This document shows, piece by piece, positions 1-10,439 of a stretch of DNA of 10,583 bases. Below the pieces are notes generated by a model. The model did no database searches. It saw only the letters and a program-made list of their open reading frames with translations, and was not told the origin of the DNA. Numbering within the stretch: position 1 is the first letter of the stretch; each line of letters opens with the position of its first letter. Source of the stretch: DATKSS01 sp049582065 (GTDB lineage Bacteria; Chloroflexota; Dormibacteria; Dormibacterales; Dormibacteraceae). Where the stretch lies: assembly GCA_049582065.1 (NCBI GenBank), contig JBAUTF010000296.1, positions 1 through 10,583 of the forward strand, written 5' to 3'. The position numbers were made by a program, and so were the translations under genes.

Positions 1-60
1 GTGCTCCTTCAGCTGCACAATCCGTTTCAAGAGCTCTTTGGGTTCGAGTTCAGCGTCCAT
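1..60 (-). CDS. prfB: Peptide chain release factor 2, N-terminal 20 codons (partial)
   Basis: Only the first 20 codons lie in the window. They start at an ATG (58-60) with a GGAG Shine-Dalgarno sequence at 66-69 and a 5-base spacer. The peptide begins MDAELEPKELLKRI and is helical and charged, as expected for the N-terminus of release factor 2, which recognises UGA/UAA stops and releases the finished protein. The peptide alone would not identify the gene. The call rests on its position directly downstream of secA on the same strand, following the hpf - secA - prfB order known from Gram-positive bacteria. The last four visible codons (CTG AAG GAG CAC) match in form the region just before the prfB +1 frameshift site (see findings). 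It could instead be another gene with a coiled N-terminus. Confidence 0.6.
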   Translation of the reverse strand, partial: MDAELEPKELLKRIVQLKEH

Positions 61-65
61 TACTA

Positions 66-69
66 CTCC
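66..69 (-). promoter_or_regulatory. Ribosome binding site of the partial prfB gene
   Basis: GGAG on the minus strand, 5 bases before the ATG at 58-60. It fixes the start of the edge gene and supports this short stretch being a real coding start. The 129-base gap up to the secA stop otherwise shows no clear gene. Confidence 0.6.
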
Positions 70-189
70 AATAATTTACTCGCGTGGCCGGGTTGGCCCC
101 GCTTCGCCGGGCCATGACTCCACGTAAACCGGCAAACCAACTCGCGCCGAGAGGGGGTTTCGGTAAGGCGGACGCAGTCCCCTGGCCGA

Positions 190-2817
<2,628 letters not shown>

Positions 2818-2824
2818 TACGCTT

Positions 2825-3373
2825 TTAGGTTACGACTGGCTCGATCACGGCCACAGACCCGTCGGCGCGCTTGACGGCGATCTGGACCACCCCCGAAGCC
2901 TCGTCCAGGAACACCAGGAAGGCCTGGCTGTCCGATTCCAGCTTCGACACCGCGTCGGACATGGTCATCGGCAGGACCTTCATCCGCACCCTCTGCGGCT
3001 CGCTCGAGCGGGCCTCGGCCTCGCTGTCGGGCTCCGGCACCCGGACTGGGGAAAGGGGCTTCTTGCGGCGCGTGACTTTCTCTTTGTGCTTGACGACCTG
3101 ACGGTCGATCTTGTCCAGCGCCAGGTCCAGGGCCGACTGCGGGTCGGCGCCCCTCTCGTGGGCGGACAGGACCGGCGAGCGGCGTCCGTCGAGGTGGACG
3201 TTGATGCGGCAGACCGTGGTCGCCAGGCCGCTGCGCTTGCGCTCTTCAGAGAAATCCACCTCGGCCTCGGCCACTTTGCCGAAGTGGCGCGCCAGGCGGC
3301 TCAGCTTCAGATGCGCGTTCTCGCGCACCTCCTGCCCCAAACCGTTGGTACGGTCGTGCAGGACGACCCTCAC
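2825..3373 (-). CDS. hpf: Ribosome hibernation promoting factor, long form
   Basis: Long-form HPF binds the 30S subunit near the decoding centre and joins two 70S ribosomes into inactive 100S dimers in starvation or stationary phase. The protein is 182 residues, typical for the long form. Residues 1 to about 105 are the basic ribosome-binding domain (start MRVVLHDRTN, with HLKLSRLARHF at 21-31). Residues about 106-126 are an acidic, proline-containing linker. Residues about 127-180 are the dimerisation domain, with RMKVLPMTMSDAV, FLVFLDEASG and VIEP as in the family. The GTG start is preceded by no Shine-Dalgarno sequence; a TATACT element six bases upstream suggests a leaderless message. The gene is followed after 7 bases by secA, so the two are probably co-transcribed. 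The older label is sigma-54 modulation protein/YfiA. Confidence 0.95.
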   Translation of the reverse strand: MRVVLHDRTNGLGQEVRENAHLKLSRLARHFGKVAEAEVDFSEERKRSGLATTVCRINVHLDGRRSPVLSAHERGADPQSALDLALDKIDRQVVKHKEKVTRRKKPLSPVRVPEPDSEAEARSSEPQRVRMKVLPMTMSDAVSKLESDSQAFLVFLDEASGVVQIAVKRADGSVAVIEPVVT

Positions 3374-3379
3374 GAACTG

Positions 3380-3385
3380 AGTATA
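3380..3385 (-). promoter_or_regulatory. Putative -10 element of hpf (leaderless transcript)
   Basis: The minus strand reads TATACT at 3385-3380, five of six matches to TATAAT, inside an AT-rich patch (TTATATACT) that stands out in this GC-rich region. Six bases separate it from the GTG start of hpf, which puts the expected transcription start on the G of that GTG. No good -35 element is seen 16-18 bases upstream. This would give hpf-secA(-prfB) its own promoter, separate from the cpaF gene upstream. Confidence 0.5.
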
Positions 3386-3430
3386 TAAGCGTCCCGCACC
3401 AACGGGCGATTTACCCGGCTCGAGCTCTCG

Positions 3431-4567
<1,137 letters not shown>

Positions 4568-4574
4568 TCGCTAG

Positions 4575-4579
4575 CCTCC
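4575..4579 (-). promoter_or_regulatory. Ribosome binding site of the short cpaF gene
   Basis: GGAGG on the minus strand with a 7-base spacer to the ATG at 4565-4567. It decides the start and shows that this CpaF really lacks the long N-terminal region of its paralogue. Confidence 0.75.
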
Positions 4580-4607
4580 GCTCGCGATTTGATGAACCGA
4601 GCGCCAA

Positions 4608-5288
4608 CTATACGGTAACCCTCGCGATTGAGATCCCCATTACGGGTCCGGAGCCCGCCGCGCGCAAAGCGCTTGCGCACGCATCGAGAGTGGCGCCCGT
4701 GGTGGCCACGTCGTCCACCAGCAGGACCGGGCTGCCGTCGAGACGGTCTCCCCTCCACCCGAACGCGCCCCGCACGTTGGCGAGGCGCCAGATGCGGTCG
4801 TGGCCCACCTGTGGGGGCGTCTGGCGCGTCCGGACCAGCTCGCCCGGCGGCGCCCCCAGGCCCAGGCGCCCCCTCAGCTCGAGCGCCAGCAGGTCGGCCT
4901 GGTTGAACCCCCGCTCACGGAGCCGGCTCGGGTGCAGTGGCACTGCGAGCGCGAACCGGGCCGCCAAACCTTCGACGGCCAGGCGCTCGGCCATCAGCAG
5001 CGCGAGCGGGGCCGCCAGCCGGCGCCAGCCCTGGTACTTGAAGCGGTGGATCGCCAGCTCGACCGGGCCCTCGTACGCCGCTGCCGACCGGACCCTGGCG
5101 ATGCTCCTCAGCCGAGAGCGGCAGCCGCATTCGCTGCGCGCCGACTCGACCTCCACCCCACAGCGGCGGCACAGGGGTTCCTCGAGCCGGCGGATCCGGG
5201 TGCGGCAGCGCGCGCAGAGCCACGATCCCACGGCCCGGCATCCGCCGCAGCGCGGCGGGAGGAGGAGATCCAGCACGTCGACGCGCAC
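4608..5288 (-). CDS. comF: ComF family protein (phosphoribosyltransferase-like, competence-associated)
   Basis: ComF proteins are cytoplasmic, have a zinc-ribbon N-terminus and a type I phosphoribosyltransferase fold, and are needed for natural transformation in several bacteria; their exact reaction is not settled. The protein has 226 residues, the usual size. Eight cysteines fall in pairs near the N-terminus (C14/C17, C25/C28, C40/C43, C54/C56), starting with the family motif LLLPPRCGGC. YKYQG-like FKYQGWRRL is at 83-91, PLHPSRLRERGFNQ at 117-130, RTRQTPPQ at 153-160, and the PRPP-binding loop VLLVDDVATTGAT at 188-200. The start is a GTG with no visible Shine-Dalgarno sequence; a GTG four codons further on is also possible. 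The stop lies 40 bases before the short cpaF, and the DUF192 gene ends 51 bases upstream, so the three probably form one transcript. Confidence 0.93.
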   Translation of the reverse strand: MRVDVLDLLLPPRCGGCRAVGSWLCARCRTRIRRLEEPLCRRCGVEVESARSECGCRSRLRSIARVRSAAAYEGPVELAIHRFKYQGWRRLAAPLALLMAERLAVEGLAARFALAVPLHPSRLRERGFNQADLLALELRGRLGLGAPPGELVRTRQTPPQVGHDRIWRLANVRGAFGWRGDRLDGSPVLLVDDVATTGATLDACASALRAAGSGPVMGISIARVTV

Positions 5289-5339
5289 ATGTCGAGGTTA
5301 GAAGGGCCGTCAAGAGCCTCTTAACAGACCCCGGGTGAT

Positions 5340-5693
5340 TCAGGTGATGGCGATCTGGTCGCCTCGCTGCAGATCGATGTCGGCGGTGGATCCCGACGGC
5401 AGCTCGAGCACGCTGCGGGCGCCCCACACGAACCACACGATCCCCCACCACCGCGGCAGCCTGCGGTAGACCTTCCTCACGCGTTCCTTGCTGTCGAGGA
5501 AGACCGCGTCGATAGGGAACCTCATGAACATCATGTGGATGCCGTTGCAGGGATTCAGCCAAAGGCCGCGGCCAGGCTCGAGCGCGCGGCGGAACATGAG
5601 GCCGGCGGTGAGCGCGACCAGGGACGTGGCCAGCTCCAGGTCGTCCGCCAGCACCTTTCCCGTTCGTTCGTGCACCGCGCGCCGTTCCGCCAT
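5340..5693 (-). CDS. DUF192 domain-containing protein
   Basis: A 117-residue protein that is almost entirely one DUF192 domain, a small beta-rich fold of unknown biochemical role. Family features: ATSLVALTAGLMFRRAL (residues about 22-38), the NPCNGIHMMFMRFPIDAVFLD core, then PRWWGIVWFVWGARSVLELPSG and a final RGDQIAI. No signal peptide is visible, unlike some exported members, so it is probably cytoplasmic. The ATG at 5691-5693 has no clear Shine-Dalgarno sequence. It lies only 27 bases from the divergent hydrolase gene and reads toward comF. From memory, DUF192 genes are often found beside tad or comF genes, which fits here, but the functional link is unknown. Confidence 0.9.
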   Translation of the reverse strand: MAERRAVHERTGKVLADDLELATSLVALTAGLMFRRALEPGRGLWLNPCNGIHMMFMRFPIDAVFLDSKERVRKVYRRLPRWWGIVWFVWGARSVLELPSGSTADIDLQRGDQIAIT

Positions 5694-5720
5694 AGCGATC
5701 GACTAGCGTAATGGCGGCGC

Positions 5721-6467
5721 ATGGATTTCGACAGCGACGGCGTCCGACTCCACTACGAGGTGCACGGACCTGAGCGCGGAGCGCCCCTGGTTGCCGTGCA
5801 CGGCTTCGCATCCGACTACCGGCTGAACTGGGTCGGCACGAGATGGCAGGAGGCCTTGACCAACGCCGGCTTTCGGGTGTTTGGACTCGACTGCCGAGGT
5901 CACGGTCACAGCGACAAGCCCCACCACCGCGAGGCTTACTCGGTCGAGGTCATGGCCGGCGACGTCGCACGCCTCCTCGACCATGTCGATGTTCCATCCG
6001 CGCGCTACCTCGGGTACTCGATGGGCGCGCGGATCGGGTTGCAGGTCGTGCTGGACTTTCCACAGCGCGTGTCGCGGGCCGTGTTCGGAGGACTCGGCAC
6101 GGCGGGCGCAATCGCGAGCGCCAAGGCGATTGCCGAATCATTCCTCCGCGGGGAGCCCACCGACGATCCGATTGCGCAGACGTTCTACCGGTTCGCGTCC
6201 GCCAGGCCGACCAACGACCTGAACGCCCTGGCGGCCTGCATCACCGGGTTGCGGCCGGTCCCTGACGTACAAAGGCTCTCGGCCATTCGCACGCCTATCC
6301 TGGTCGTGGTCGGAGACCGCGATGAGCTCGCGCGCGACGCGCCCGAGCTCGTCGAGATGATCCCCTCCTCACGCCTGGTGACGATTCCCGGCCGGGATCA
6401 CCTTGGGGCCGTGCCGGCCCGCGAGTTCAAAACCGCCGCCGTTGACTTCCTTGCCGCGGAGGATTAG
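5721..6467 (+). CDS. Alpha/beta hydrolase
   Basis: A 248-residue alpha/beta-hydrolase-fold enzyme, the only plus-strand gene. Oxyanion-hole motif VHGFAS at 26-31; GLDCRGHGHSDKP at 55-67, the strand-4 signature of the family; nucleophile elbow GYSMGA with Ser100; likely acid Asp201 (or Asp199) in VVGDRDELA; catalytic His227 in GRDHLGAV. The triad is complete, so it is probably an active esterase, lipase-like enzyme or related hydrolase; the substrate cannot be read from the sequence. No signal peptide is visible, so it is probably cytoplasmic. The ATG at 5721 has no clear Shine-Dalgarno sequence and another ATG ten bases upstream is out of frame. The stop TAG overlaps the stop of the opposing YetF gene. 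It interrupts two minus-strand gene runs and may be an independent insertion. Confidence 0.93.
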   Translation: MDFDSDGVRLHYEVHGPERGAPLVAVHGFASDYRLNWVGTRWQEALTNAGFRVFGLDCRGHGHSDKPHHREAYSVEVMAGDVARLLDHVDVPSARYLGYSMGARIGLQVVLDFPQRVSRAVFGGLGTAGAIASAKAIAESFLRGEPTDDPIAQTFYRFASARPTNDLNALAACITGLRPVPDVQRLSAIRTPILVVVGDRDELARDAPELVEMIPSSRLVTIPGRDHLGAVPAREFKTAAVDFLAAED

Positions 6468-6967
6468 TTGCGGCGGTTGAAGCGCACCCGGTGCTTGGTC
6501 CGCTGCATCGCCAAGCCCGTCGGGACGATCGAGATGGTGCCGTCGGATTCGAGCACTCCGAGCTGCACATCTTTCAGGTCCTTGATACCGTGCTCGCGGA
6601 TCGCCATCTCGATCTCGTCCTGGTCCACCCCCTGACGGCGCATGACGTCCGGCAGGTATTCGCCGTTTCGCACGATGACCGTCGGCGCCGGCGTGAACAG
6701 GCGATGAAGCCGAGGCATGCTGTCCAGCTTTCCGACCAGGTAGTTCGTGCCGACGAGCGCGACGATCAGGACGAAGCCGCCGGTGAGCGAGGTGTCCGGG
6801 CCGGTCATCGCCGGTTGAAGCGCGTTGGCGACCAGCAGGATGAATACGAGGTCGTAGATCGTGAACTGGCCGACCTCGCGCTTGCCGAAGAGCCGCAGGG
6901 CGACCAGCAGCGCTACATACGTGAGGACTGCTCGCAGTACGAACTCCCACCAGGGGAGGGCCGGCAG
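6464..6967 (-). CDS. DUF421/YetF family membrane protein, non-canonical start
   Basis: YetF-family proteins are small membrane proteins with about three N-terminal membrane segments and a cytoplasmic YetF domain; their role is poorly known. Reading upstream of the only in-frame ATG (6806-6808) restores the family N-terminus: PALPWWEFVLRAV, a first membrane segment, GKREVGQFTIYDLVFILL as the second, then MTGPDTSLTGG and a third segment ending NYLVGKL. The YetF domain follows (PTVIVRNGEYLPDVMRRQG, then DVQLGVLESDGTISIVP). No ATG, GTG or TTG occurs in frame between the tadC stop (6986-6988) and that ATG; the best candidate is a CTG at 6965-6967, giving 167 residues. Starting at the ATG would leave 114 residues and remove the first two membrane segments. 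The family assignment is firm; the start is uncertain. It is the last gene of the tad run and ends on the stop codon of the hydrolase. Confidence 0.85.
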   Translation of the reverse strand: MPALPWWEFVLRAVLTYVALLVALRLFGKREVGQFTIYDLVFILLVANALQPAMTGPDTSLTGGFVLIVALVGTNYLVGKLDSMPRLHRLFTPAPTVIVRNGEYLPDVMRRQGVDQDEIEMAIREHGIKDLKDVQLGVLESDGTISIVPTGLAMQRTKHRVRFNRRN

Positions 6968-6985
6968 GAGGAATGAGGGCGTGCT

Positions 6986-7921
6986 CTACGACCTGGGCTT
7001 CATGAGGATCAGAGCGGCCGGCCCAAGCAGGACGATCCACAGCGTCGGGAAGATGCAGCCCACCATGGGCAGCATCATCTTGAGCGTGGCTTGCGCGGCC
7101 TTCTCCTGAGCCCGCTGGCGCCGCTTGCGGCGCATCTCGTCGGCCTGGATGCGCAGGATCTTGCCGATCCCAGTGCCGAATTGTTCCGACTGGATGACGG
7201 CCTGGATGAAGTTGTGGAGGTCGTCCACACCGCTGCTCCTGCCCATCTCATCCAGCGCTTCAAGGCGAGGTCGACCCAGGCTCACTTCTCGTAGAGCCTT
7301 GGCCAGCAGGTCTGACAGCGCATTCTTGAACTTGTCCGTCACCCTCGCCATAGCCGCGTCAAACCCGAGGCCGGCATCCACTGCGATGACCAGCAGGTCC
7401 ATCGCGTCGGGCAACGCCTTCTGGATCTCCGCCCGGCGCGCGTCGACCTTCTGCTTCAACCACATCGTCGGCAGGTAGTACCCCAGCACCGCACCGATGG
7501 CGAGTGAGACGACCAGGTAAACCGGGTTCGCCATCAGCAGGCCCAGCAGCAAGCCGATCGCCGCCATCACTGCAGCCGCCACGATGCGGACGGCTGCGAA
7601 GTCCTCCGGGGTAAGGTTGCCGGGCCGCCCCGCGAGGTCAAGACGGTTCATAAGATCCTGGCGCGACTTCTGCGGCGTGGAGCGGGACAGCAGTGAGCCG
7701 AGTCTTTCGATGGACGGCCGCAGAAAACGCTCGCTGAAAGGCCGCTGCAGCTCCATTTGGTCGATGGTGAGCGGCTGCTCAGGCGTACCGCCACCGCCGT
7801 ATGTGAGCAGGCGCTGCTGGACCATGTCCGCGGTGTTCGAGGAAGGTGTCCGAGCGAGGCCGATGAAGATGAGCAACACTCCGCCGCCGCAGATGAGAGC
7901 CAGGAGAAGGGTGCTCGACAT
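6986..7921 (-). CDS. tadC: Type II secretion system F family protein, TadC
   Basis: TadC is one of the two inner-membrane platform proteins of Tad/Flp pilus assembly; with TadB it couples the ATPase to pilin insertion. The protein is 311 residues from the ATG at 7919-7921. Hydrophobic segment at about 4-22, soluble stretch, two membrane segments at about 110-150, then the T2SSF domain (EIQKALPDAMDLLVIAVDAG at 165-184, FDAAMARV, EALDEMGRSSGVDDL and FGTGIGKILR), and a last membrane segment at about 284-306 ending LMKPRS. I chose this ATG because it lies 4 bases after the tadB stop and has GAGG 9 bases upstream; a GTG at 7946-7948 would add nine residues overlapping tadB. Its stop is in the same frame as the following YetF gene, with no intervening start codon of the usual kind. 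Confidence 0.93.
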   Translation of the reverse strand: MSSTLLLALICGGGVLLIFIGLARTPSSNTADMVQQRLLTYGGGGTPEQPLTIDQMELQRPFSERFLRPSIERLGSLLSRSTPQKSRQDLMNRLDLAGRPGNLTPEDFAAVRIVAAAVMAAIGLLLGLLMANPVYLVVSLAIGAVLGYYLPTMWLKQKVDARRAEIQKALPDAMDLLVIAVDAGLGFDAAMARVTDKFKNALSDLLAKALREVSLGRPRLEALDEMGRSSGVDDLHNFIQAVIQSEQFGTGIGKILRIQADEMRRKRRQRAQEKAAQATLKMMLPMVGCIFPTLWIVLLGPAALILMKPRS

Positions 7922-7925
7922 CAGT

Positions 7926-8921
7926 TCAAACCTCGATCGCCACGACACGGCGGATGATCAGGTTGCCGACGAAGATCATGAAGATGCCGATTGCCATGAG
8001 CACCCAGCCGATGAAGTTCTCGAACATCGGCCTGAAGTAGCTCGGGGTGACGACGTACATGAAGAGGGCAAGCACGAGCGGCAAGATGGTGATCAGAGTC
8101 CCAGACGCTCGGGCCTGGGCAGTCAGCGTTGAGATCTCGCCCTTGATCCGCACGCGCTCGCGGATCGTGTACGCGATGTTGTCCAGGATCTCGGCCAGGT
8201 TCCCACCGACCGTCCGGTGGATCGAGTACGCGGTTGCGACCAGGTCGAAGTCGGCGCTGGCGATTCGTTTGGTGATGTTCTGCAGGGCCTCGTCAGGCGA
8301 GCCGCCGAGGTTCATCTCGCGGACGGCCCGCCCGAACTCGTCGGCGATCGGCGGTACCGCGTTCTTGGCCACGGTGTCGATCGCCTGTGCGAATGAATAG
8401 CCGGCTTTGAGGGCGTTGGAGAGGAGCGTTAGGGTGTCGCCGAGCTGCGCGTCGAACGCCCTCAGGCGGTGGCCGATGCGATACCTGACGTAGAAGCCGG
8501 GGATCAGGTAGCCCAAGAACCCGAAGATGATCATCTGGATCAAGCCGCCCAGGGGCAGGCCGAACCGAATGAGGGAGATCAGCACGAAGAGCACCGTGAT
8601 CCCGATCTGGATCATGAAGAACTCGGACGTGCGCAGCTTCAGGTCCGCCCGCTGCAGCTGTTCCTGGACCGATGGTTTGCCCTTCTTGGCGTTGCCGCGC
8701 CCGACGCGGTCGGCGGCAGGCTGGAATAGGCGGTTGAGGGTGTCACGCATCCCGGTGGATGGCGGCAGGGTCTGGTCGCCCGCCGTGGTCACGCCGTAGG
8801 CGGCCAGGCGCGCCTGGAAGTCCTCTGATCCGCCCGCGGCGCGCCGCATCTGGCTGATGCCGAGGAACAAGAGAAAGACGCCTGCGAAGGCGATCAGCCC
8901 GAATACCACGGGGATGGACAT
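7926..8921 (-). CDS. tadB: Type II secretion system F family protein, TadB
   Basis: TadB is the first of the paired inner-membrane platform proteins of the Tad pilus machine, expected to contact the CpaF ATPase. The protein is 331 residues. A membrane segment spans about 3-22, two more lie at about 101-119 and 124-143, the T2SSF domain runs from about 159 (LGDTLTLLSNALKAGYSFAQ), with EMNLGGSPDEALQNI and SIHRTVGGNLAEILDNI, and two C-terminal membrane segments lie at about 274-292 and 303-323. The ATG has a consensus AGGAGG 5 bases upstream. It follows the cpaF stop by 17 bases and precedes tadC by 4 bases, the usual cpaF-tadB-tadC order. Confidence 0.95.
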   Translation of the reverse strand: MSIPVVFGLIAFAGVFLLFLGISQMRRAAGGSEDFQARLAAYGVTTAGDQTLPPSTGMRDTLNRLFQPAADRVGRGNAKKGKPSVQEQLQRADLKLRTSEFFMIQIGITVLFVLISLIRFGLPLGGLIQMIIFGFLGYLIPGFYVRYRIGHRLRAFDAQLGDTLTLLSNALKAGYSFAQAIDTVAKNAVPPIADEFGRAVREMNLGGSPDEALQNITKRIASADFDLVATAYSIHRTVGGNLAEILDNIAYTIRERVRIKGEISTLTAQARASGTLITILPLVLALFMYVVTPSYFRPMFENFIGWVLMAIGIFMIFVGNLIIRRVVAIEV

Positions 8922-8926
8922 ATGGA

Positions 8927-8932
8927 CCTCCT
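8927..8932 (-). promoter_or_regulatory. Consensus ribosome binding site of tadB
   Basis: AGGAGG on the minus strand with a 5-base spacer to the ATG at 8919-8921, lying in the 17-base gap after the cpaF stop. It is the strongest Shine-Dalgarno sequence in the window and fixes the tadB start. Confidence 0.8.
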
Positions 8933-8938
8933 AAACGG

Positions 8939-10429
8939 TCAGTACAGCTTATCCGGCGGGGGCTGCTTGATGGGTATGAAGATCCCTTCGGGAACTTCCT
9001 CGCCTTCGGCCCTGAGATGCTCCATCCGGAATGGCAGCACCCCGGTCGCGTTGTGGTAGCCGACGGCCTTGCCCTCCCCGTTGACGCCGACCTGCTTGAA
9101 GGTGAAGAGCTCCTGGAACTGCACGTCGCCGTCCTTCATCCCGAGGATCTCGACGACGCTGACGATTCGGCGCACGCCGCCGCGAAGGCGGGATTGCTGG
9201 ACGATCAGGTGGATCGCAGCGCCGATGGTCTCGCGGATGGCCCGCGACGGCAAGTCCTGCCCCGCCTGGAGGACCAGGGTCTCGAGCCGGACCAGGGCCT
9301 CGTGAGGGTTGTTGGCGTGGAGGGTGGACATCGAGCCATCGTGGCCGGTGTTCATGGCCTGGAGCATGTCCAGCGCCTCGCCGCCACGGCACTCACCGAC
9401 GATGATGCGGTCAGGCCGCATACGCAGACAGCTCTTGACCAGCTCGCGGATAGGCACGGCGCCCTTGCCTTCGACGTTGGGCGGACGAGACTCGAGCTGG
9501 ATCCAGTGCGGCTGCTGCAGCTGGAGCTCGGCCGCGTCCTCGCAGGTGATCAGCCGCTCGGTCTCGGGAATGAATGACGACAGGATGTTGAGCAGCGTGG
9601 TCTTTCCGGAACCTGTGCCACCGGAGACCAGGATGTTCATGCGGGCCCGCACGCAGGAGCGGAGGAACGTCATGATCTCCGGGCTCGACGAGTGGAACCG
9701 GTTGACGACGTCTGCGGGGCCCCACTTCTCCTTGGCGAACTTTCGGATCGTCAGGCATGGGCCCTTGAGGGCGATCGGCGGGATGACCACGTTGACACGC
9801 GAGCCGTCCTTCAAGCGGGCGTCGCAGATCGGCGTCGACTCGTCGACGCGGCGGCCGACGAGGCTGACGATGCGGTCTATGACCTGGCGCATCTGGCGCT
9901 CCGACTCGAACGTGACAGCGGAGAGCGCCGGCTCGCCCGCCTTTTCCACGTAGATCTGCTTCGGATGGTTGGCCATGATCTCAGTGATGTTCGGGTCCGC
10001 GAGCAGCGCTTCGAGCGGCCCAAGACCGAGCACGTCGTCCAGGACCGAGTCGACAAGGCGCTCCTTGTCGGTCTTGGTCATCGTCATCGCTGTGGTCCGG
10101 AAGTACTCTTCGGCGAGCTCGACGATCTTCTCTCGGACTCCGGGCTTGTTGCTCGAGTCGATCTGGTCCGCGAACTTCTCGATCAGCTTGGCGTGAATCT
10201 GGACCTTGGCCGCGGTGAACGCCGGCGTGAGGTCGGTCCCGCTGGTGACCACGCGCTGGGAGAGCGAGGGGACGGGCGCCGGCGCAGCCGCGGCCGCGGT
10301 GGAGGACGGGATGGCGGTCGGCGCATACGTGGCCGCAGCGCCGGGCATGGTCGCTGTGGCGGGGCCGTTGGACGACGGCCCCGCCGGGGGAACTGTCTGG
10401 TTTTGCTTGACCCTATCGAGTAGACCCAT
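8939..10429 (-). CDS. cpaF: CpaF/TadA pilus assembly ATPase, full-length
   Basis: This is the hexameric ATPase that powers Tad/Flp pilus assembly at the cytoplasmic side of the membrane. From the ATG at 10427-10429 it has 496 residues. Residues about 12-56 form an Ala/Pro/Thr/Ser-rich linker, about 75-140 a helical N-terminal domain, then RRVDESTPICDARLKDGSRVN (193-213), Walker A GGTGSGKTT at 270-278, Asp box CEDAAEL at 296-302, Walker B-like RIIVGECRGGEALDML at 341-356, and His box TGHDGSMSTLHANNP at 361-375. The frame stays open to a GTG at 10529-10531, but that extension overlaps the upstream gene and is Pro/Arg/Ser-rich, so I prefer the ATG, 10 bases after the upstream stop. Its Shine-Dalgarno sequence is weak. 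tadB and tadC follow directly, so this is the ATPase of that pilus system. Confidence 0.95.
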   Translation of the reverse strand: MGLLDRVKQNQTVPPAGPSSNGPATATMPGAAATYAPTAIPSSTAAAAAPAPVPSLSQRVVTSGTDLTPAFTAAKVQIHAKLIEKFADQIDSSNKPGVREKIVELAEEYFRTTAMTMTKTDKERLVDSVLDDVLGLGPLEALLADPNITEIMANHPKQIYVEKAGEPALSAVTFESERQMRQVIDRIVSLVGRRVDESTPICDARLKDGSRVNVVIPPIALKGPCLTIRKFAKEKWGPADVVNRFHSSSPEIMTFLRSCVRARMNILVSGGTGSGKTTLLNILSSFIPETERLITCEDAAELQLQQPHWIQLESRPPNVEGKGAVPIRELVKSCLRMRPDRIIVGECRGGEALDMLQAMNTGHDGSMSTLHANNPHEALVRLETLVLQAGQDLPSRAIRETIGAAIHLIVQQSRLRGGVRRIVSVVEILGMKDGDVQFQELFTFKQVGVNGEGKAVGYHNATGVLPFRMEHLRAEGEEVPEGIFIPIKQPPPDKLY

Positions 10430-10439
10430 CCGGCCTAGG

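Noticed and set aside
94..114. Inverted repeat with 6-base arms TGGCCC/GGGCCA between secA and the edge gene, considered as a terminator
   Set aside because: The loop is nine bases and no T-run follows on the minus strand; in GC-rich sequence such a short stem is expected by chance.
3393..3406. Small hairpin CCCG-CGGG between the short cpaF and hpf as a terminator
   Set aside because: Only four base pairs, and the following T/A-rich bases are better explained as the hpf -10 element.
5311..5325. Near-palindrome AAGAGCCTCTT between the DUF192 gene and comF, considered as an operator or terminator
   Set aside because: The arms nearly touch, leaving only a four-base stem if folded, with no T-run and no second copy.
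6986..6988. TAG recoded as a sense codon to fuse TadC and YetF
   Set aside because: Several genes here end in TAG (short cpaF, comF, tadC, hydrolase) and no other gene has an in-frame TAG, so genome-wide recoding is unlikely; only local low-level readthrough remains possible.
7922..7948. GTG start for tadC overlapping tadB
   Set aside because: The ATG at 7919-7921 is 4 bases after the tadB stop with a GAGG upstream and gives a normal hydrophobic N-terminus.
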